A stretch of 8,815 bases of DNA from Gammaproteobacteria bacterium (GTDB taxonomy: Bacteria; Pseudomonadota; Gammaproteobacteria; GRL18): NCBI GenBank assembly GCA_030632625.1, contig DAOVUK010000097.1, positions 1 through 8,815 on the forward strand. The letters are read 5' to 3'. The notes beneath the pieces are model-generated. The model was not told where the DNA came from and did no database searches. It saw nothing but the letters and a program-made list of their open reading frames with translations. Shown piece by piece: positions 6,561 through 8,815 of the stretch. A program made the translations under genes and the position numbers. Each line of letters starts with the position of its first letter. The stretch's first letter is position 1.

Positions 6561-7715
6561 CTAGCGCTGAAAACTGATTGACTTGATCTCCAATAATGAA
6601 TGATCGAATGCCCCGGAGTCAGTCTTTCCGATAATTCGGGTAAAGGGCGGTGACATGACCTCCATTTTAATTTCCTTTGTTTTCAGTTCAACCGCAACAA
6701 GCAGCTGATTTTTTGTTGTGGGACGAACTTTGATCGTCTTAATTGCCTTATAGGGGATCTGTTCTTTATCACCGACGAGAAAATGTTGTCCACGACTTTT
6801 TTGATTGCCTTTTGAACTGCTCAAAGCCTCTCTTTGCAAAAACATTTTCTCTTCATTAACAAAATCAACCTGTATTGTCGAAAGTTGAGAATGATTAACT
6901 GACTTTTTGTTTACTACTTTGATTGCTGGTTTTTTAGCGCTGCTTGCAACGGTTATTTTTTTCTTCTTTCTGGCATCAGCAGAGGGTACTTGGTGAGAAA
7001 GATCCAGTTCAATCACGGGTGACTCTTTATTTGCTGAAGGCTCTTTATTTGCTAATGGTTTTTTTCCAGCTAATGGTTTTTTCTTTGCTGAAGACTGATT
7101 TTTTAGTGATTTTTTACCCGCCGTCTTAAGCAATTTTTTTGAGTTAAAAAATTCGATTTGTTTAATATCCTGCAGTGATTTACTAAAGCGGCCAATTTTT
7201 GCTTCGCCGCTAATGACTGGAAAAGGCTTTTTAATGGTTTTCACTTCTTCATAGCCATCAGCCATAACAAAGCGGGCCCGCACTTCACCTCTGCCCAACT
7301 TATAGGTGATTATAATTTTATCCACTTTCAACAGATCAACTGTAATACCGTCCGGGAGTAATAATTCCGCTACATCGCTTGTCTTCCCCTTAAGGGTACT
7401 GCGTAAAGAAGCGGTTTCCAGTTCCAATTGAGTGGTCGTCATCAAAGATAATAAAACATAAGCTTTATTATCTTTTCTGGCTTTTTTAGCCGTTTTTTTC
7501 GCCCCGGCAGGAACACCATATGCTGAGCGTTTACTTTTCTTATTTGATGCAGCACCCTTTAACCATTTCAGACGCTCTCCGGTTTCACCTTTTGCACAGG
7601 GCTCATCAGAAAAATTAATTTCTCCCATACCATTTTCACATTTATAAACCTGAGCCTGCACCGAATGACTTAAAAGCAGAAAAAAAATAAAACCTATAGA
7701 CCACATATTCCGCAT
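6561..7715 (-). CDS. Exported DUF4124-domain protein with Lys-rich repeat linker and duplicated C-terminal domain
   Basis: A 384-residue protein of unknown function. Residues 1-21 are a signal peptide (hydrophobic FIFFLLLSH, cleavage after S-V-Q-A). The next segment QVYKCENGMGEINFSDEPCA (22-41) is a DUF4124 motif with its two cysteines. A basic linker leads to a first domain (about 93-191). A Lys/Ala/Ser-rich linker (about 192-275) holds four hexapeptide repeats (209-232), and a second domain follows (about 279-384). The two domains look duplicated: PFPVISGEAKIGRFSKSLQD plus IKQIEFF (164-190) aligns without gaps to PFTRIIGKTDSGAFDHSLLE plus IKSISFQ (357-383), with 12 of 27 residues identical. 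No catalytic motif is recognised. The ATG at 7713-7715 has AGGAG ten bases upstream; Met4 is a weaker alternative. Before insertion of the nearby MITE the gene would have started only about 50 bp after recG. The high Lys content suggests a surface- or envelope-binding role, but that is a guess. Confidence 0.8.
   Translation of the reverse strand: MRNMWSIGFIFFLLLSHSVQAQVYKCENGMGEINFSDEPCAKGETGERLKWLKGAASNKKSKRSAYGVPAGAKKTAKKARKDNKAYVLLSLMTTTQLELETASLRSTLKGKTSDVAELLLPDGITVDLLKVDKIIITYKLGRGEVRARFVMADGYEEVKTIKKPFPVISGEAKIGRFSKSLQDIKQIEFFNSKKLLKTAGKKSLKNQSSAKKKPLAGKKPLANKEPSANKESPVIELDLSHQVPSADARKKKKITVASSAKKPAIKVVNKKSVNHSQLSTIQVDFVNEEKMFLQREALSSSKGNQKSRGQHFLVGDKEQIPYKAIKTIKVRPTTKNQLLVAVELKTKEIKMEVMSPPFTRIIGKTDSGAFDHSLLEIKSISFQR
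7020..7091 (-). repeat. Four degenerate 18-bp tandem repeats in the DUF4124 gene
   Basis: Four in-frame units encode SAKKKP, LAGKKP, LANKEP and SANKES (residues 209-232), consensus [SL]-A-x-K-[KE]-[PS]. The DNA units have diverged, most clearly at the third (GGTTTTTTTCCAGCTAAT on the plus strand), so this is an older array. It lies in the flexible linker between the two related domains. Confidence 0.8.
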
Positions 7716-7725
7716 AATATTAGAG

Positions 7726-7730
7726 CTCCT
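7726..7730 (-). promoter_or_regulatory. Ribosome-binding site of the DUF4124 gene (AGGAG)
   Basis: AGGAG on the minus strand lies ten bases before the ATG at 7713-7715 and nineteen before the alternative Met4 codon, favouring the first ATG. It is the best Shine-Dalgarno match in the window. Confidence 0.7.
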
Positions 7731-7761
7731 GAGCGTCTTTTTTTTGTCTATGAGAAGTCGT

Positions 7762-7769
7762 CAATTTAT
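7762..7769. repeat. Target-site duplication, left copy (CAATTTAT)
   Basis: CAATTTAT immediately precedes the left terminal repeat and is repeated exactly at 7894-7901 after the right terminal repeat. Eight bases is the duplication length typical of the ISL3 family and some others. Confidence 0.9.
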
Positions 7770-7795
7770 GGTTCTTCACAAAAATGCGTACTTTT
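7770..7795 (+). repeat. Left terminal inverted repeat of the MITE-like element
   Basis: Starts GGTTCTTCACA and ends TGCGTACTTTT. Compared with the reversed right end it differs at four positions, three of them in the central A/T stretch and one at the G of TGCG. Confidence 0.88.
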
Positions 7796-7802
7796 CCAAA
7801 TT

Positions 7803-7830
7803 GTAGAGACGTTGCATGCAACGTCTCTAC
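7803..7830. repeat. 28-bp perfect palindrome inside the MITE-like element
   Basis: The half-site GTAGAGACGTTGCA is followed at once by its exact reverse complement, giving 14 uninterrupted base pairs. Allowing one mismatch, pairing extends two more bases on each side. Transcribed in either direction it would form a very stable stem with almost no loop. I recall similar GTAGAGACG palindromes as dispersed repeats in other bacteria, but cannot verify this here. Confidence 0.92.
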
Positions 7831-7867
7831 CATAGCTATGAATGGCTGAATTCACCGAGCAAATACA

Positions 7868-7893
7868 AAAAGTATGCAATAATGTGAAGAACC
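7868..7893 (-). repeat. Right terminal inverted repeat of the MITE-like element
   Basis: Read on the minus strand it starts GGTTCTTCACA and ends TGCATACTTTT, mirroring the left end at 22 of 26 positions. Confidence 0.88.
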
Positions 7894-7901
7894 CAATTTA
7901 T
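7894..7901. repeat. Target-site duplication, right copy (CAATTTAT), containing the recG stop codon
   Basis: An exact copy of 7762-7769. The recG stop (TAA on the minus strand, 7898-7900) lies inside this copy, so the insertion left recG full length at its 3' end. Confidence 0.9.
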
Positions 7902-8815
7902 ACATTCTGATAATCCAGATTTTTCCCAATCCATCGATTGATTAAAGGATCAACTGTTTCAGGATAATCATTAATAAGCTTTTGGGCAAGCTCATTAATT
8001 CCAGGAATGAGATGCTGGTCTCGAATTATATCCGCAATCTTCATTTCAGCCAGCCCGGTTTGCCGGGTACCCAGCACTTCACCCGGTCCTCTAAGCGCCA
8101 GATCTTTACGCGCTACTTCAAAGCCGTCATTGGTTTCCCGCAAAGTCATCAGACGTGCTTTAGCATTTTTTGACAGCGGACTGCCGTACATCAAAACACA
8201 GGCACTGGACTGACTGCCGCGCCCGACTCGCCCCCTGAGCTGGTGTAATTGTGACAGGCCCAGACGTTCAGCATTTTCTATAATCATTAAACTTGCATTG
8301 GGCACATCAACCCCGACTTCAATCACCGTCGTGGCAATCAGTAATAAGATTTCACCCTGTTTGAAAGACTGCATAACCGCCTTTTTTTCATCAGCTTTCA
8401 TACGTCCATGAACCAGACCAATCGATAAATCCGGCAATTGACTGCATAAGAGTTCATAAGTCTGTTCTGCCGCCTGACATTGCAGCACTTCCGATTCTTC
8501 AATCAAAGTGCATACCCAATAAGCCTGCCGGCCATTGAGACAGGCCTGATAAACTCTCTGCAGAATATCATCGCGTCGCTGTTCACCCAGCACAACCGTT
8601 TCCACAGGCGTTCTGCCCGGCGGTAGTTCATCAATAACAGAACAGTCCAGATCGGCATAAGCGGTCATTGCTAAAGTCCTGGGAATGGGCGTGGCAGTCA
8701 TAATTAACTGGTGCGGATAAAATTCTTTATCTGGTTGAGACTCTTTTTCCGGTTGAGACTCTTTATCTGGTTGAAACTCTTTATCTGGTTGAGACTCTTT
8801 ACCCGGTTGAAACTC
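7898..8815 (-). CDS. recG: RecG ATP-dependent DNA helicase, C-terminal 305 residues (5' end off right edge)
   Basis: RecG is the monomeric superfamily 2 helicase that reverses stalled replication forks and migrates branched DNA in the nucleoid. The visible part carries, in order, HQLIMTATPIPRTLAMTAYA (motif III region, from 8713), the conserved VIDELPPGRTP, GRQAYWVCTLIEESE, GLVHGRMK, ATTVIEVGVDVPNAS (motif V, from 8335), RLGLSQLHQLRGRVGRG (motif VI, to 8216) and the RecG-specific TRG motif LRGPGEVLGTRQTG (about 8054-8095). The frame stays open to the right edge, so the real start lies outside; the internal ATG at 8699-8701 is only the Met of HQLIM. Upstream of HQLIM the protein has five hexapeptide repeats where E. 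coli RecG, as I recall it, has a short linker (about KGQQQGFHPHQLIM). The gene ends in a TAA located in the MITE target duplication. Confidence 0.97.
   Translation of the reverse strand, partial: EFQPGKESQPDKEFQPDKESQPEKESQPDKEFYPHQLIMTATPIPRTLAMTAYADLDCSVIDELPPGRTPVETVVLGEQRRDDILQRVYQACLNGRQAYWVCTLIEESEVLQCQAAEQTYELLCSQLPDLSIGLVHGRMKADEKKAVMQSFKQGEILLLIATTVIEVGVDVPNASLMIIENAERLGLSQLHQLRGRVGRGSQSSACVLMYGSPLSKNAKARLMTLRETNDGFEVARKDLALRGPGEVLGTRQTGLAEMKIADIIRDQHLIPGINELAQKLINDYPETVDPLINRWIGKNLDYQNV
8725..8814 (-). repeat. Five 18-bp in-frame tandem repeats within recG
   Basis: Five contiguous 18-bp units on the plus strand begin at 8725, 8743, 8761, 8779 and 8797, with consensus CTTTATCTGGTTGAGACT. 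The first and fourth are identical; the others differ by one to three bases. They encode EFQPGK, ESQPDK, EFQPDK, ESQPEK and ESQPDK, followed by the non-repeat EFYPHQLIM. The array reaches the window edge, so the copy number is a minimum. Confidence 0.95.

Larger units (their letters stand above)
7770..7893. mobile_element. 124-bp non-coding MITE-like element with terminal inverted repeats
   Basis: The element is bounded by 26-bp inverted repeats (7770-7795 and the complement of 7868-7893), which match at 22 of 26 positions and begin GGTTCTTCACA. It is flanked by exact 8-bp direct repeats (CAATTTAT). It contains no open reading frame of useful size, so it would depend on a transposase elsewhere. 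The GG-x-TCTTC-like ends and 8-bp duplication recall ISL3-family insertion sequences; that family assignment is from memory and uncertain. The interior contains a 28-bp perfect palindrome (7803-7830) and a 10-bp palindrome CATAGCTATG (7831-7840). It separates recG from the DUF4124 gene and places strong secondary structure between them. The exact duplication suggests a fairly recent insertion, although the terminal repeats differ at four positions. Confidence 0.88.

Noticed and set aside
7803..7830. The 28-bp palindrome as a rho-independent terminator of recG.
   Set aside because: It has no T-run immediately downstream in either direction and lies inside a mobile element; it may impede transcription but is not a standard terminator.
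8699..8701. An ATG that would start a 267-residue protein.
   Set aside because: The frame continues open to the right edge and the Met belongs to the conserved RecG segment HQLIMTATPIPRT; it is internal, not a start.
8725..8815. The direct repeats at the right edge were considered as part of a CRISPR array.
   Set aside because: Units are contiguous with no spacers, are 18 bp long and preserve the recG reading frame, so this is a coding tandem repeat.

Overview
The window is about 41% G+C by eye and comes from a gammaproteobacterium. The evidence is a mannose-sensitive haemagglutinin (MSHA-type) type IV pilus assembly cluster, a ubiCA ubiquinone pair and a RecG whose C-terminal half closely follows the E. 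coli protein. The genus cannot be named from the sequence. All eight genes lie on the minus strand, so transcription runs from high to low coordinates and the gene order is recG (5' part off the right edge), a DUF4124-type secreted protein, ubiC, ubiA, then mshI, a PilN-like gene, mshJ, mshK, mshL and the first 36 codons of mshM (running off the left edge).

Right part (7716-8815): the end of recG and a short gap to the DUF4124 gene. Two things stand out here. First, recG carries at least five in-frame 18-bp tandem repeats, giving E-[SF]-Q-P-[DGE]-K hexapeptides, just upstream of the conserved HQLIMTATPIPRT motif, where E. coli RecG has only a short linker. Second, the gap holds a complete 124-bp non-coding mobile element (MITE-like). 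It has 26-bp imperfect terminal inverted repeats, an exact 8-bp target duplication and an internal 28-bp perfect palindrome. It sits so close to recG that the recG stop codon lies inside the target duplication.

Middle part (4832-7715): a 384-residue exported protein with an N-terminal DUF4124 motif, a Lys-rich linker containing four hexapeptide repeats, and two related domains. It is followed by chorismate lyase (ubiC) and 4-hydroxybenzoate polyprenyltransferase (ubiA), which carry out the first two committed steps of ubiquinone synthesis. A strong hairpin overlaps the ubiC stop codon.

Left part (1-4774): a tight assembly-platform operon. MshI (PilM-like, cytoplasmic), a separate PilN-like protein, MshJ (PilO-like) and MshK (PilP-like) form the inner-membrane to periplasm alignment complex. 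MshL is the outer-membrane secretin and MshM an ExeA-like ATPase. Gaps are 3, 35, -8, 18 and 23 bp, consistent with co-transcription. No tRNA, rRNA or CRISPR array is visible, and no stretch over 300 bp lacks a gene.

No wholly new multi-gene system is apparent. The novel material is the MITE-like element with its nested palindrome, the repeat expansion inside recG, and a local tendency to in-frame tandem duplication in linkers of three different genes.
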